64,000 nt of DNA. It comes from Anaerolineaceae bacterium. Its GTDB lineage: Bacteria; Chloroflexota; Anaerolineae; Aggregatilineales; Phototrophicaceae. The stretch lies in contig NZXX01000002.1 in assembly GCA_002702065.1 (NCBI GenBank), positions 558,001 through 622,000 of the forward strand, written 5' to 3'. Each line of letters begins with the position of its first letter. Within the stretch, counting starts at the first letter, position 1. The notes beneath the pieces are model-generated. The model saw only the letters and a list, made by a program, of their open reading frames with translations, was not told the DNA's origin and did not search any database. This document shows positions 8,816-18,571 of the stretch, in pieces. The translations under genes were made by a program, and so were the position numbers.

Positions 8816-9120
8816 CCGACGATCTTTGCCAGCAGAAAGGCCACCCCCAGCGAAACCAGCAGAAACATCCATGCGAACAGCCGCCCGGTTTCCTGGCCGG
8901 GATTGACGGTTTGCTCGGTAATCGTCACATTGCCCAGCAGGTCGACATAGAAATCGACATTGACCCGACCTTTGTTCAGGCGCGCCATATAATCGTGGCT
9001 GGTGACCACCGCCCAACCGCTGCCCTCAGTGTCCCAGTCATCGCCCAGACGCTTGCGAATGGCCTGTTCCAGAACAGCCCGCGCCTGTTCGGCAGGAATC
9101 GGCTGGATGTCTTCCGCCAT
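8806..9120 (-). CDS. Hypothetical protein with a C-terminal membrane anchor
   Basis: The product is 104 residues. The soluble N-terminal part contains GWAVVTSHDYMARLNKGRVN and NVDFYVDLLGNVTITEQ, and the last 25 residues form one hydrophobic helix ending in KIVGWL. I recognise no family. The start at 9120 is supported by AAGGGGA upstream and by a minus-strand TATAAT (9157-9152). Its stop overlaps the start region of the GT39-like gene, so the two are probably translated together with the GNAT gene. A role assisting the transferase is only a guess. Confidence 0.7.
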   Translation of the reverse strand: MAEDIQPIPAEQARAVLEQAIRKRLGDDWDTEGSGWAVVTSHDYMARLNKGRVNVDFYVDLLGNVTITEQTVNPGQETGRLFAWMFLLVSLGVAFLLAKIVGWL

Positions 9121-9265
9121 TGCATCCCCTTCATTCTGGCCAGAAAATGCAATTATAACAGAGCCTTCGCTCAGAGATCGTATGGGACTATCAGTGCATT
9201 GCCAGCGGTTGGGCAAGGCTCGTATGCTTGAGTTATAAAGCATATGTTTGGAGATGGACAACCTC

Positions 9266-9529
9266 ATGATCACCCGGCGGATGGTCAGCGACAAGCTGCT
9301 GGCCTACCTCAACGAAGAAATAACCCTGCCCCAGCTCATTGACTGGGCGGAAAACTGCTTTATCGAAGGCGGCTTTGCGCCGGAAGCCGATGTGCCGCTG
9401 CTGCGGGAAGTGCTGATGTATATTGCGGCTGGCGATACTGGGGTGTTTCCGCTGACATGGCAGGTCTGCATGGATTTTCTGAAACAGCTGGGGACGCCTG
9501 TGCGGGTGGTGCCGGTCATCTGGCAATGA
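9266..9529 (+). CDS. Small conserved-looking hypothetical protein
   Basis: This 87-residue soluble protein contains KLLAYLNEEITLPQLIDWAE, a middle acidic segment and FPLTWQVCMDFLKQLG. The pattern resembles small helical proteins annotated only as hypothetical. The start is set at ATG 9266 because GGAG lies at 9250-9253; ATG 9254 and TTG 9248 are in frame but touch that ribosome-binding site. It is a single gene, convergent with the GT4 gene, and no function can be given. Confidence 0.6.
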   Translation: MITRRMVSDKLLAYLNEEITLPQLIDWAENCFIEGGFAPEADVPLLREVLMYIAAGDTGVFPLTWQVCMDFLKQLGTPVRVVPVIWQ

Positions 9530-9539
9530 TGCAGCGGCA

Positions 9540-10715
9540 TCAGGTGCGGGTCTGCGCAAAGGCTTCTTCATACAACGCGATAAGCTTGCGTGCCTCGGCC
9601 TCCCAGGTGAGTTCGTGTCGGGCGCGCTGTACATTTTCCCGGTAGCGCTGCAAATTTTCTGGCTGTGTAATACGTTGGATGGCATCGGCAATCGACTGCG
9701 GGTTCTGCGGGTCACAGATAACGCCGATGTCATACTGCTCCACCAGACTCACCACACTGGGCGACGGCCCGGTGATGATCGGCAGCCCGGCAGCAATGGC
9801 CTCGAATACCTTGTTTGGCAGCGACAGGTGATGGCTCAACCCCTGTGACGGATCAGCCTGCACCAGCACGGCAGCGACGGTGGCCTGGGCCAGTGTGGGC
9901 ACGATTTCTTCCGGCACAATGCGGGCGATATTATGGACGCGCTGTTCGACGCCCAACTGCGCCGCCTGATGAAGCAGCGATTCGCGCCGCGAACCACCCC
10001 CGACCAAGGCCAGCCCGACATCATCCGGCAGATGAGTCATGGCTTCGATTAACTCGGACAGGTGCCTGCCGCCAATCAGCCAACCGCTGTGGGCCACCAG
10101 CACGCGATAATGCTGGGGCAGTTCTAAGGCTGCACCCGTCTGGTTTAAATCAATCGCATTGCGGACAATCACCGGCGCCTGCTGAATGCCAAGCGTGTTC
10201 TTGAACACTTCCGCATGACCGTCGCCCGTTGCAATCATGCGCACCGCCTGCTGGGCCAGCGCTTTTTCGATGCGTCGCAGCGGCGCGGAGAGCATGCGCG
10301 TGAGGGGCTGCATGGGCCGTTCAAAATAGATTTCGTGCGAGTCGTAAATCACGGGCCGGACACCTGCCATGCCGCAAATGATCAGCCCTGTGAAATCATG
10401 GGCATGATACATGCGAGCATTGATCTGCCGCAATCGCCACGCTGCCCGCAGGTAAGTTTCGAGCGTGCGCAGAATCCAGCCGATTTTGTTGGTCAGCTGA
10501 TGCCGCAGCAGGCGGGCATTGATGCGTTCGATGGTGTAGCCATCTCGCACTTCGCTTGCTGGTGGCACCGGCCCGCTGCGGGATATGCCCATCAGCACAA
10601 CACGCCACCCATGCGCTGCGAGGCTGGCCGCTTCCTTGCGCACACGTGCATCGTGGATGACATCGTTATCCACGATCATACAAATATCCGTTGGTTGTTG
10701 TCGTTCGGGTTGCAA
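9540..10715 (-). CDS. Glycosyltransferase family 4 (GT-B)
   Basis: The 391-residue soluble transferase has two Rossmann domains. The N-terminal domain begins CMIVDNDVIHDARVRKEAAS and includes YHAHDFTG and YDSHEIYFERP. The C-terminal donor-binding domain holds VAHSGWL, LVGGGSRRE and PNKVFEAIAAGLPIITGPSP with its Lys and Glu, the usual GT4 nucleotide-sugar site. It transfers a sugar from a nucleotide donor onto a growing surface glycan. Together with the GT39-like, sulfotransferase and flippase genes it suggests a dispersed envelope-glycan locus. A matching promoter lies at 10751-10779. Confidence 0.85.
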   Translation of the reverse strand: MQPERQQPTDICMIVDNDVIHDARVRKEAASLAAHGWRVVLMGISRSGPVPPASEVRDGYTIERINARLLRHQLTNKIGWILRTLETYLRAAWRLRQINARMYHAHDFTGLIICGMAGVRPVIYDSHEIYFERPMQPLTRMLSAPLRRIEKALAQQAVRMIATGDGHAEVFKNTLGIQQAPVIVRNAIDLNQTGAALELPQHYRVLVAHSGWLIGGRHLSELIEAMTHLPDDVGLALVGGGSRRESLLHQAAQLGVEQRVHNIARIVPEEIVPTLAQATVAAVLVQADPSQGLSHHLSLPNKVFEAIAAGLPIITGPSPSVVSLVEQYDIGVICDPQNPQSIADAIQRITQPENLQRYRENVQRARHELTWEAEARKLIALYEEAFAQTRT

Positions 10716-10750
10716 GATACCGCTTTTCAGGTGTGCCTTTATCCGCGAGG

Positions 10751-10779
10751 ATTATACAGGGAACGCTGATGGCTGGAAA
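10751..10779 (-). promoter_or_regulatory. Predicted promoter of the GT4 gene
   Basis: The minus strand has TTTCCA, a 17-base spacer, then TATAAT (10756-10751), giving a 5' leader of about 30 bases. The -10 box is perfect and the -35 box matches 4 of 6 positions. Confidence 0.5.
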
Positions 10780-10848
10780 CCAACATGTTTTCGCGCCTGC
10801 CTTCGTAGTATACTGCCCTGTCGTTGATTGCAAGCTCTGGAGTGGTAG

Positions 10849-11736
10849 ATGGGTGTGGTGAAACCCAACTTTTTTCTTGTCGGTGCGCCCCGCTGTGGCA
10901 CGACTTCTATGTATGCGTATCTCCGGTCCCATCCGCAGATCTTCATGCCGGAAACCGCGAAAGAGCCTCATTATTTTGCGCCAGAGGAAAGCCTCTGGTA
11001 TGGCAAGCGGATCGACGATCTGGAGACGTATCTGGCGTTGTTTACGGGTGCGCGGGATGCCGTGCGCATCGGCGAAGCATCGACCCATTATCTGGCGTCT
11101 CCCAGTGCGGCAAACTCGATTTACGCGTTTAACCCGCAGGCCCGTATTCTGATCATGCTGCGGTCGCCGGTGGATTTGCTCTATTCGCTTTACTATCATC
11201 GCCGCCAGACCGGGAAAGAACGCCATGCAACATTTGAGCAGGCGCTGATAGCGGATACGGACGAAGCCAGCCGAAAACCTCGCTATCGAATATTCGGTCA
11301 GTTTGCATCACAGGTGCAGCGCTACTGGGATGTGTTTGGCCCGGATGCCGTACAGATTATCCTGTTCGATGATCTCAAGTCCGATGTATCGGCGGTTTAC
11401 CGGCAGACGCTGCTGTTTCTGGATGTCGACGCCACTTTTCAGCCGGATTTTGCGCCGGTGAACGAACATCGTACCGCGCGGTTTCCCCTCATTCGCCAGA
11501 TGAAAGCGCGTGCCCCCAGCTGGTATCGCCTGCTGCAAAAGGCAGGCCGTCAGTTCGTTTCGTCTGATCTGCGGCAGGTAGTGAACGCCCAAATTGATCA
11601 AATCAGCCTGTCGGATGCGCCACGCCCGCCCATGAACCCGGCGACGCGCCAGCAGTTGCAGCGCGAGTTCTTGCCGGAAATGGAGCAGCTCAGCCAGATG
11701 CTGAACCGCGACCTGACTCACTGGTGCCGGGATTAA
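10849..11736 (+). CDS. PAPS-dependent sulfotransferase
   Basis: The 295-residue soluble protein has the 5'-phosphosulfate-binding loop GAPRCGTTSMY at residues 12-22. The 3'-phosphate-binding segment ILIMLRSPVDLLYSLYYHRR lies near residue 100, and KEPHYFAP is typical of the heparan-sulfate sulfotransferase clan. It moves sulfate from PAPS to a hydroxyl or amine, probably on a surface glycan given the neighbouring glycosyltransferases. GGAG lies about 8 bases before the ATG. No PAPS-synthesis gene is in the window. The substrate is inferred. Confidence 0.85.
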   Translation: MGVVKPNFFLVGAPRCGTTSMYAYLRSHPQIFMPETAKEPHYFAPEESLWYGKRIDDLETYLALFTGARDAVRIGEASTHYLASPSAANSIYAFNPQARILIMLRSPVDLLYSLYYHRRQTGKERHATFEQALIADTDEASRKPRYRIFGQFASQVQRYWDVFGPDAVQIILFDDLKSDVSAVYRQTLLFLDVDATFQPDFAPVNEHRTARFPLIRQMKARAPSWYRLLQKAGRQFVSSDLRQVVNAQIDQISLSDAPRPPMNPATRQQLQREFLPEMEQLSQMLNRDLTHWCRD

Positions 11737-11752
11737 CGTTTCAGTTCAGCGT

Positions 11753-13144
11753 TTAGCGAATGATGAATTCGGGTGACAGCGGCCCGACCAGTCCCTCAGC
11801 ATCGCGGGTGGCGATGGCCAGCGCCACAAACCGGTCCGGCACAAAGCCATCCCACGTGACACTGGTGGTGCCCGGTTCGTTGATTTCAAAGCGGTCATAG
11901 CGCAGGGCATTGGGCCGGCGCAGCGCCACGACATAGCCCGATGCGCCGGGGATTGGCTCCCATACCAGCGTGCGGGCGCCATTGCCTGCATCCCGCAGCG
12001 CCATATTGCGCGGTGGATTCAGCCCGTCGGCCAGTGAGGTCGTCAGCGTCAGAATCGTCTGGGTGACGCGGGTGAAATATGCCGCCTGAACACCGTCGAT
12101 GGTATCGCGGTCGTTATGCTGGCGGGTGGGGTTTTCGAGGCTTTCGACAAACCGGACTGCGGGATACCCGGCCTCGCTGAAAGACATATGATCGCCATAC
12201 CGCCCTTCGCGGTCCTCGGCATCCTGAATAGAGATCGACATATACGGCACATGAATCGACGTCAGCAGTTCGAGCGTCCGGGCCGCATGCCGCGACGAAG
12301 ACTCGTTGGGGCCGCTGGAATAAATGCGCAGGATGTCGTCGCTGATTGCGCCGCTGGCATTAAGCGGGTTGCCAATCAGGTCCATATTCAGCATGACATT
12401 CAGATCGACGTTGTGCGGCAGCAGATAGTCACGGATAAATGCGATGCTGCCCCGGCGTTGAATTTCCTCTGCGGAAAACGCCACGAACATGATCGACGTC
12501 CGGTGATTGCGCTTGCTGAGGATGCGCGCCATTTCGAGCAGGGCCGCTACGCCAGAGCCATTGTCGTTGGCCCCCGGTGCCAGCGCGTTGCCATCCTCAT
12601 AATCAATCGACATGCTGTCATAATGAGCGCCAAGCAGTACCGTGCCTGCGCCCGGCTCTGTACCACTCAGGAAAGCTGCCACGTTATAGGGCTGGCTGCG
12701 CACCCCGCCAAATTCGATCTCAAAACCGTGTTCAAAGACGTACAACCGCCCCTGCGATTCGGCCTGAATCTTTTCAAATTCTGACTTGATATAGGCCCCT
12801 GCCGCGCCAATCCCCCAGTCACTGCGACCATAACCGGAGTTGACATGGCGACTGCCGAAATTTTGCAGGTTATCAATGTGCAGCATCAGACGATCGGTTT
12901 CGACCTGATTCGTCATGTTGATCAGGCTGGTCGCGATCCCCACATTGGCGACCTGGGTCGAAGCCACCTCTGGCAGTTCGTCCGGGCTGAGCGTGGCATA
13001 GCCGATGGTTGGCTGTGGCGTCTGGGTGGCCCGGGGCGCGATGGTCGGCGGCCCTGATGAATCGCCGGTCAGGTTACACGCCAGCACAATCAGGGAAATC
13101 CAGGCCACGAACAGACATGTTTTAAGGTGGGTACGCGATCTCAT
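11753..13144 (-). CDS. M28 zinc peptidase lipoprotein with a C-terminal fibronectin-like domain
   Basis: The product is 463 residues. A lipoprotein signal peptide ends at VLAC (Cys about 23) and is followed by a Thr/Pro spacer. The peptidase domain (about 70-350) shows the M28 ligands: HYDS, the Asp of GANDNGSGVAALLE, the catalytic EE in VAFSAEE, the Asp of MNMDLIG and a His in RQHNDRDT. The last 90 residues look like a fibronectin-III/Ig-like domain. It would be an aminopeptidase anchored to the outer face of the membrane, recovering amino acids from peptides. It is probably a single gene, since 78 bases separate it from the MFS gene. Confidence 0.85.
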   Translation of the reverse strand: MRSRTHLKTCLFVAWISLIVLACNLTGDSSGPPTIAPRATQTPQPTIGYATLSPDELPEVASTQVANVGIATSLINMTNQVETDRLMLHIDNLQNFGSRHVNSGYGRSDWGIGAAGAYIKSEFEKIQAESQGRLYVFEHGFEIEFGGVRSQPYNVAAFLSGTEPGAGTVLLGAHYDSMSIDYEDGNALAPGANDNGSGVAALLEMARILSKRNHRTSIMFVAFSAEEIQRRGSIAFIRDYLLPHNVDLNVMLNMDLIGNPLNASGAISDDILRIYSSGPNESSSRHAARTLELLTSIHVPYMSISIQDAEDREGRYGDHMSFSEAGYPAVRFVESLENPTRQHNDRDTIDGVQAAYFTRVTQTILTLTTSLADGLNPPRNMALRDAGNGARTLVWEPIPGASGYVVALRRPNALRYDRFEINEPGTTSVTWDGFVPDRFVALAIATRDAEGLVGPLSPEFIIR

Positions 13145-13222
13145 GCCGTGAATACTATCACATACCCCCTTACGTTTTCTATTGAGATTCTGGCTCAGTA
13201 GCCTGAGCGTATGCTGAACGCC

Positions 13223-14548
13223 TTAATCGCCGGCCAGGGCCAGTTCATGATCGGGCAGTTCGGTTTCGACATTGCGCAGCGCCGGGCTCAGGTAACCACT
13301 CAGGCTGATCAGCGCGCCAAAGGTGGCGGTGATGATAAAAATAACGGCCATACCGGCACCCGGTCCCGTGCCCACCAGACCACCCAGCAGCGGCACCAGT
13401 GCGCCACCCGGCTGCATGGCTGGTTCCAGAACCCGGTCAGCCAGCGGCCCGGCGACCAGATACCCCAACGCCATCGCGGTGCTTTGCAGCATCGCCTGTG
13501 CCGAAAAGACGCGCCCTTGCAAATCCGGCGGCGTTTTCGCCTGCCAGATCGCGCGGTTAGCCCCACTGATAAACGGAATGAACACCGCCGCGCCCAACGC
13601 TGCGATTACCCACATCTCGACGCTCTGGCCAACGGCGAACAGGAAATCGCCCAGCAGATAGGACAGGGCAGTACCCGCACAGATCGCATGAATCAGACGG
13701 CGTGGGCCGCCCCACACGCTCAGCAGCAAGCCGCCGACCACCCCGCCGATGCCCAGGGCCGATTGCACCGTCGCCAGTGCGATCTGGTCGTTGCCCGTAC
13801 GTGCCAGAATCATGGCGGGCAGAATCGAGAAGTACGCCAGCGCAGCGAAAAAATGGATACCGACAAAGATGTACATCAGGCCGCGCAGGCCGGGCCGCTG
13901 CATGATGTAGACGAAACCGCTGCGAAGTTGCTGCCACCAGCCATGCGCGATCAGGCTGTCGGTTGAAACCGGCGGGCGTGGGATACGCACGATCAGCAGG
14001 GTGAACATGGCGATCAGGAAGGTAATGACGTCGATGAGCATGATGCCATCAATATCGACGACCAGCAGCAGCGTTCCGGCAGCGAACGGCGCGATCACCC
14101 GCGATGAATCCAGTGCCAGTGACCGCATCCCACTGGCCCGCGTATAGTGTTTCTTGGGCACCAGCATGGTGGTCGCCGCGCTGTAGGCCGGAATCTGAAA
14201 GGACTCGAACGCGCCGGTCAGCGCTTCAGCGACGTACAGATGCCAGATTTGCAGGTCACCCGCCGCATATAGCAGCAGCATCGCCAGCGTCATCAGGCCA
14301 GACCCCAGATCAGCCAGCAGCATCATCAGGCGACGGTCCAGCCGGTCCACCAGTACGCCCGCAATCGGACCGAGCACAATCTGAAAAATGAAGGCGAAGA
14401 ACCCCAGCAGGGCCAGCGTCGTGGCTTCGCCGGTCTGTTCATATGCCCAGATCATCAGCGCAAACCGGGTCATGGCGGTGCCGATGAGTGACGCGAACTG
14501 GCCGAACCAGATGATAGAGAATGTTCTGAGACCGCGTGATGCAATCAT
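13223..14548 (-). CDS. Major facilitator superfamily exporter
   Basis: The 441-residue protein has about 12 membrane helices, loop-2 motif GVLVDRLDRRLMML and a second-half NRAIWQAKTPPDLQGRVFSA segment typical of the MFS_3 / macrolide-type efflux group (MefA-like). It probably exports a drug or other small molecule by proton antiport. AGGAGG sits 6 bases before the ATG. Expression appears to depend on reading through a terminator in its own leader (14577-14610), downstream of a dedicated promoter at 14764-14791, so induction by attenuation is likely. Confidence 0.85.
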   Translation of the reverse strand: MIASRGLRTFSIIWFGQFASLIGTAMTRFALMIWAYEQTGEATTLALLGFFAFIFQIVLGPIAGVLVDRLDRRLMMLLADLGSGLMTLAMLLLYAAGDLQIWHLYVAEALTGAFESFQIPAYSAATTMLVPKKHYTRASGMRSLALDSSRVIAPFAAGTLLLVVDIDGIMLIDVITFLIAMFTLLIVRIPRPPVSTDSLIAHGWWQQLRSGFVYIMQRPGLRGLMYIFVGIHFFAALAYFSILPAMILARTGNDQIALATVQSALGIGGVVGGLLLSVWGGPRRLIHAICAGTALSYLLGDFLFAVGQSVEMWVIAALGAAVFIPFISGANRAIWQAKTPPDLQGRVFSAQAMLQSTAMALGYLVAGPLADRVLEPAMQPGGALVPLLGGLVGTGPGAGMAVIFIITATFGALISLSGYLSPALRNVETELPDHELALAGD

Positions 14549-14576
14549 GTTTCCTCCTGTGCAGTGTGACGAGAAT

Positions 14577-14610
14577 CAAAAACGGCTCCGGTGGGGTGCG
14601 CCGGGCCGTT
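14577..14610 (-). terminator. Leader terminator in front of the MFS gene (candidate attenuator)
   Basis: On the RNA, AACGGCCCGG (14610-14601) pairs with CCGGAGCCGTT (14591-14581) with one bulged A and a 9-base loop, followed by a short T tract. It lies between the only visible promoter and the MFS start codon. The segment 14602-14595 can instead pair with 14660-14653 (8 bp). Confidence 0.6.
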
Positions 14611-14639
14611 CGATTAGCCTTGAATTATTAGTTTATGTA

Positions 14640-14687
14640 TTACTGGTTATCAGGCGCACCGGGTAGGCAGTGCGCAGATTTGCTCAT
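14640..14687 (-). CDS. Candidate 15-residue leader peptide of the MFS exporter
   Basis: An ATG-initiated 15-codon ORF (MSKSAHCLPGAPDNQ) ends in TAA. It spans RNA segments GCGCAC (14675-14670) and GTGCGC (14659-14654), which pair as a 6-bp hairpin. The same downstream segment can pair with the terminator loop at 14602-14595. The position between promoter and terminator suits ribosome-controlled attenuation. Codons are not biased to one amino acid, so drug-induced stalling is more likely than amino-acid sensing. No good ribosome-binding site is visible, which is the main weakness. Confidence 0.35.
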   Translation of the reverse strand: MSKSAHCLPGAPDNQ

Positions 14688-14763
14688 ATCAATAAAGCGG
14701 ATGGCTGAAAACTTTCCAGGAAGGATCAACGTCAAACCTGTACTTTGATAACCGTTATGACCC

Positions 14764-14791
14764 ATTATAAGTGAAAATCAGCGGCTGGCAA
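14764..14791 (-). promoter_or_regulatory. Predicted promoter of the MFS leader
   Basis: The minus strand has TTGCCA (14791-14786), a 16-base spacer and TATAAT (14769-14764). It lies just downstream of the moaB stop and gives a leader of about 210 bases. Confidence 0.65.
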
Positions 14792-14795
14792 GCCA

Positions 14796-15308
14796 TCAGT
14801 TTTTGCGGACGATCTCCCATGCCAGATGATTGATCTCCGGGATAATCAGTTTTTCCATAGCGGTTTTGACTGCGCCGCTGCTGCCGGGCATGGAAACGAC
14901 CAGCGTTTGCCGGTACACCCCGGCGGTTGCGCGGCTGAGCATGGCGGCAGGGCCGATGTCCTGGTAGCTGATCATGCGGAACAATTCGCCAAAGCCGGGC
15001 AGCGACTTCTCCAGATAGCGGCTGATGACGTCGAAGGTGGTATCACGCGGGCTGATGCCGGTGCCGCCGTTAAACAGGATGATCTGCACGTCGGGCATGG
15101 CTGCCAGTTCTTCCAGCGCCGCCGCCACCTGATCGGGCTCGTCTTTGATCAGCCGGTACGCCGCGACCCGATGGCCCAGATCGCCCAGATATGACTCAAG
15201 GTACTGCTTGTTTTTGTCGGTATCAGGGGTGCGTGTGTCGCTGACCGTCACAATGGCAAAGGTGACTGGCCCGTGCCCGGCCCGCTGACGATGTTCTTCT
15301 GCGCCCAT
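14796..15308 (-). CDS. moaB: Molybdopterin adenylyltransferase, MoaB/MogA family
   Basis: The 170-residue MoCF-domain protein contains [16 protein letters not shown] near residue 20, the substrate-binding loop [17 protein letters not shown] near residue 90, SRATAGVY, and [19 protein letters not shown] near the end. Family members adenylate molybdopterin, the step before molybdenum insertion in Moco synthesis. No other moa or moe gene is in the window. It starts 2 bases after the stop of the small membrane-protein gene at 15311-15631, so they are probably co-transcribed. Length is normal for MoaB. Confidence 0.85.
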   Translation of the reverse strand: MGAEEHRQRAGHGPVTFAIVTVSDTRTPDTDKNKQYLESYLGDLGHRVAAYRLIKDEPDQVAAALEELAAMPDVQIILFNGGTGISPRDTTFDVISRYLEKSLPGFGELFRMISYQDIGPAAMLSRATAGVYRQTLVVSMPGSSGAVKTAMEKLIIPEINHLAWEIVRKN

Positions 15309-15310
15309 AT

Positions 15311-15631
15311 CTAGTGTCGCTCCAGGGGTTGTTCATCGCGCCGCGAAGCCAGCAGTTCTTCAAGCTGGTAGACTTCATCGTCGTCCAGATTATCCATCAA
15401 TCGTGAGACACGGCTGCTGCGTTTTGCTTTTTCAGCAACCCGGTTGGCCTCATCATGTTTCTGGCCAGAGCCACTGTTCCAGATCATGCCGGTGCTGATG
15501 GTCGCCCCGATGCCCAGAATGACCGCCAGCTGCGTCATATCCCCGCTTGATGCGACAGAAGCCGATGTCAGGATGATGGCCAGCATCGTCCAGATAAAGG
15601 CTGTACCGATAAGCCTCGAAATTTCCCGCAT
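15311..15631 (-). CDS. Small membrane protein with two helices
   Basis: The 106-residue protein has two hydrophobic segments (about 8-30 and 36-55) and a charged C-terminal half with [20 protein letters not shown], probably a cytoplasmic helix. ATG 15631 is chosen because AGGAGGGT lies 7 bases upstream; a longer reading from 15763 overlaps the neighbouring LLM gene and has no such site. It leads directly into moaB. It resembles small DUF-type membrane proteins, but no function can be assigned. Confidence 0.7.
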   Translation of the reverse strand: MREISRLIGTAFIWTMLAIILTSASVASSGDMTQLAVILGIGATISTGMIWNSGSGQKHDEANRVAEKAKRSSRVSRLMDNLDDDEVYQLEELLASRRDEQPLERH

Positions 15632-15719
15632 ACCGTTGACCCTCCTGTGAACAGCGCGTTCGAGTTGGAGTATAGCGCTGTTTGTTGCTTTATACGCAGT
15701 AAGCGAGTCGCCAGTTGCG

Positions 15720-16745
15720 TTATCGCACCAGATCGGCCATCGTCCGCAGACTGTCGATGTCATGGACGATCAGGTTCAGGGTGTTGGCGGGGGTGGTTTT
15801 CCAGCGTTCCAGCCGTTCTGCGATGCGGTCTGGCGGGCCGCACAGCGCCACCTCGTCAACCAGCTCGTCCGGCACAGCGCTCATGGCGTCGAGCTGTCTG
15901 CCGCCCAGGTAAAGCTCCTGAATGATGGCGGCCTGTTCTTCGTACCCATAGCGGCAGACCAGATCGTAATAGAAGTTTTTCCCCTTCGCGCCCATAGCCC
16001 CGATATAAAGCGCCAGCATAGGCTTGAACCGATTCCACGCCGTTTCCAGATCATCGCCGACGGCAACATGCACCGTCGGGGCGATGTCGAAATCGGCGAT
16101 GGTTTTGTTGGCTGCCTGCAACCCGGCTTCGATATGCGGCTTGAAAACCGCCTCGTAGCGATCCGGCGAGAAGAAGATCGGCAGCCACCCGTCCGCGATC
16201 TCGGCAGCCAGCGCCACATTTTTCGGCCCCATCGCCGCCAGATAAATGGGCAGGTTTGCCCGGCCACGCAGCATGACCTTGAGGGGTTTGCCCAGCCCGG
16301 TGGTGTGCTCGCCCTGGTAGGGGATCTGGTAGTGATTGCCATCGTAGTGCAGCCGGCCCTGCCGGGCGAATATCTGCCGCAGAATGCTGATATATTCGCG
16401 GGTACGGGCCAGCGCTTGATGATAGGGTTGGCCGTGCCAGCCTTCGATCACCTGCGGGCCGGATAACCCCAGGCCGAGGATGAAGCGTCCGCCGGAAAGC
16501 TGGTCGAGGGTGATGGCGGTCATGGCGGTCATGGCCGGGGTGCGGGCCTGCATCTGCATGATAGCCGTGCCCAGCCGCACATTCTGGGTCTGCGCGCCGA
16601 TCCATGCCAGCGGCGTGATCGCATCCGAACCCCACGCCTCGGACGTCCAGACCGCGTAAAAGCCCAGGCGTTCGGCTTCCGCAATCATCTCCGTTGGCAG
16701 ATCGACTTTCCGGCCCGAAAATCCAATCATTAATCCGAGGCGCAT
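15720..16745 (-). CDS. LLM-class, F420-type oxidoreductase
   Basis: The 341-residue luciferase-like TIM-barrel protein starts [17 protein letters not shown]. It includes [59 protein letters not shown] and [15 protein letters not shown], the usual signatures of F420-dependent LLM oxidoreductases. It would transfer hydride between F420 (or FMN) and an unidentified substrate. It begins 5 bases after the stop of the S33 hydrolase gene, so the two form an operon. A second LLM enzyme, from another subfamily, is at 42444-43271. Confidence 0.85.
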   Translation of the reverse strand: MRLGLMIGFSGRKVDLPTEMIAEAERLGFYAVWTSEAWGSDAITPLAWIGAQTQNVRLGTAIMQMQARTPAMTAMTAITLDQLSGGRFILGLGLSGPQVIEGWHGQPYHQALARTREYISILRQIFARQGRLHYDGNHYQIPYQGEHTTGLGKPLKVMLRGRANLPIYLAAMGPKNVALAAEIADGWLPIFFSPDRYEAVFKPHIEAGLQAANKTIADFDIAPTVHVAVGDDLETAWNRFKPMLALYIGAMGAKGKNFYYDLVCRYGYEEQAAIIQELYLGGRQLDAMSAVPDELVDEVALCGPPDRIAERLERWKTTPANTLNLIVHDIDSLRTMADLVR

Positions 16746-16750
16746 GCGGT

Positions 16751-18475
16751 CTATTCCTCCAGGAAGGGCAGCATGAAACAGCTATCGGGAAAATCGACTA
16801 CATCCTCCGGCACCCAGCCGTTGTTCCCCGCCAACCGCAGCCAGTAGTATTCACCATCGCTGCTGATGGCATCGGCCATGTCGGTCTGGCTGGCGTTAAG
16901 CGAGTCGATCACATCGGCATCGAAGGTCGGTTCGGCAAATACATCGACGTCACCAAGCGGCGAAATGGTGCATACCTCCGGCACGAAGAAGTCCAGCCGG
17001 ATATCGTTGACGCAGTCCGCATCTGGCACCGTCTGCGGGTCGCTCAGAAAATCCTGAATAATGCCGGTGGCACATGCGCCCGAATCCAGGATGCCGTGCC
17101 CGGCGTGGGGGAATTCGATATAGGTGCTGTGGGACAGATAGTCCGCAGCCGCCTGACCCCATACCGGGGGCGTCACCGGGTCGAAGCTTCCGGCCAGCAC
17201 CAGCGTCGGGATATCACTGCTCACCGGTTCATTTTCCAGCGCGTCGGCGGTGCCGCTGCCCCACAGCGCGCAGGTGGCAAGCTGTTGCTCTGTGCCTCGG
17301 ACCAGCGAATCGGCCAATTGTGCTGGCAGGTTCGCGGCCAGCGCTTCGGCATCCGCCAGCGTGTTGAACGGCGCTTCTTCGGCGCATTCGACGGCGTTGA
17401 ACAGGCCTTCGCTGTCGCCATCCGGGGCATCGTCGTCAAACGGCGCGGCGTCGGGTTCGTCCAGTAGGCCCCCGGCAGCCAGTGTATTCAGATCAGCCAT
17501 CGTGTAGCCGCCACCCAGAATATCCATCCCGTTCAGATAATCGCCTCCATCAATCAGATAGATAGCATAAGGCAGGGTCTGGATGGCCGAGGTGACATAC
17601 AGGGACTGGAACAGCGTATCGACCAGATCATCGCCTGTGAGTTCGACCTCCTCATCCGTTTCCGGATCGAGTGTCGCGGCTGGTGACTGATTGAAATCGT
17701 CAACCAGTTGCAGGAAGGTGGTTTGCAGATCGCCATAGGCAGCGGCACAGGCTGGGGACAGGGCGCACTGCTCAAACAAATGCAGCATGGCCTGCCCGCC
17801 GTGCATGGCTTCCTCATTCATGCTGTTCACCTGCGGCGGATAGGTCGAATCCAGAATGACACTGCGGATTCCGTCTGGATAATCGCGCACGATGGTCAGG
17901 GCCAGCCGCGTGCCGTAGGAGACACCATAGAGATTGACGCCATCCAGTTCCAGGGTTTGCCACAGGTCGGCAATATCGGCGGCGCTGGCAGCGCTGTTAT
18001 AAGCACTCAGGTCGATGTCGCTGCTCACCAGCCACTCGTAACACGCCTGGTCCGGGTCTTCCGAATCCATGAAGTCATCGCATTCCAGCGCCGGGAAGGA
18101 GTAACCCACGCCGCGCTGGTCGATCAGGATAATGTCGCGTTGGGCACGAAAGACCGATTGGGCCCAATCCTCGACTTCGAGCACGGCGCTGCCGCCGGGG
18201 CCGCCTGCCAGATAGATGAGGGGATCAGGCGCTGCATCCGCTGCCGGGCTGTAAAGGATGACCACAGCCAGGTCAATCCACGCGCTGTCTGCATTGTCGC
18301 GTGCTTCTGGTACGGATAGATAACCACAGTCGAGGGTTTCGCCCTCGGTTTCGCCTGCCGGGAGTGTGAAAGGGCAGGTGTCATATTCAAAAACCGGTTC
18401 GTAGTCGTTCACTTGCGCGTGAACAGGCAGGATTGCCAGCAGTCCGATAACCAGTATAAGCACGGATTTGGGCAT
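16751..18475 (-). CDS. Secreted S33-family alpha/beta hydrolase with C-terminal SH3-like domain
   Basis: The product is 574 residues with a signal peptide ending near residue 20 (ILPVHAQ). The alpha/beta hydrolase fold shows the oxyanion region [19 protein letters not shown], nucleophile elbow GVSYGTRL, the late Asp in [11 protein letters not shown] and His in FPHAGHG. This is the tripeptidyl-aminopeptidase (TAP-like) arrangement. The last 70 residues form an SH3b-like module ([18 protein letters not shown] to NNGWVPED) that may bind the wall. AAGGAG precedes ATG 18475. It probably releases N-terminal peptides outside the cell, in an operon with the LLM gene. Confidence 0.85.
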   Translation of the reverse strand: MPKSVLILVIGLLAILPVHAQVNDYEPVFEYDTCPFTLPAGETEGETLDCGYLSVPEARDNADSAWIDLAVVILYSPAADAAPDPLIYLAGGPGGSAVLEVEDWAQSVFRAQRDIILIDQRGVGYSFPALECDDFMDSEDPDQACYEWLVSSDIDLSAYNSAASAADIADLWQTLELDGVNLYGVSYGTRLALTIVRDYPDGIRSVILDSTYPPQVNSMNEEAMHGGQAMLHLFEQCALSPACAAAYGDLQTTFLQLVDDFNQSPAATLDPETDEEVELTGDDLVDTLFQSLYVTSAIQTLPYAIYLIDGGDYLNGMDILGGGYTMADLNTLAAGGLLDEPDAAPFDDDAPDGDSEGLFNAVECAEEAPFNTLADAEALAANLPAQLADSLVRGTEQQLATCALWGSGTADALENEPVSSDIPTLVLAGSFDPVTPPVWGQAAADYLSHSTYIEFPHAGHGILDSGACATGIIQDFLSDPQTVPDADCVNDIRLDFFVPEVCTISPLGDVDVFAEPTFDADVIDSLNASQTDMADAISSDGEYYWLRLAGNNGWVPEDVVDFPDSCFMLPFLEE

Positions 18476-18571
18476 GAAATGCTCCTTGAATGAGGCTTGG
18501 ATCATCATCATTTTATCCTATCTCGAAACAGCAGCCCGCAAACGTAAGTTCAGGTCAAATACATTGTTCTG

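Noticed and set aside
13145..13222. Small GCTCAG/CTGAGC hairpin as terminator of the MFS gene
   Set aside because: The 6-bp stem lacks a T tract and is too weak to call.
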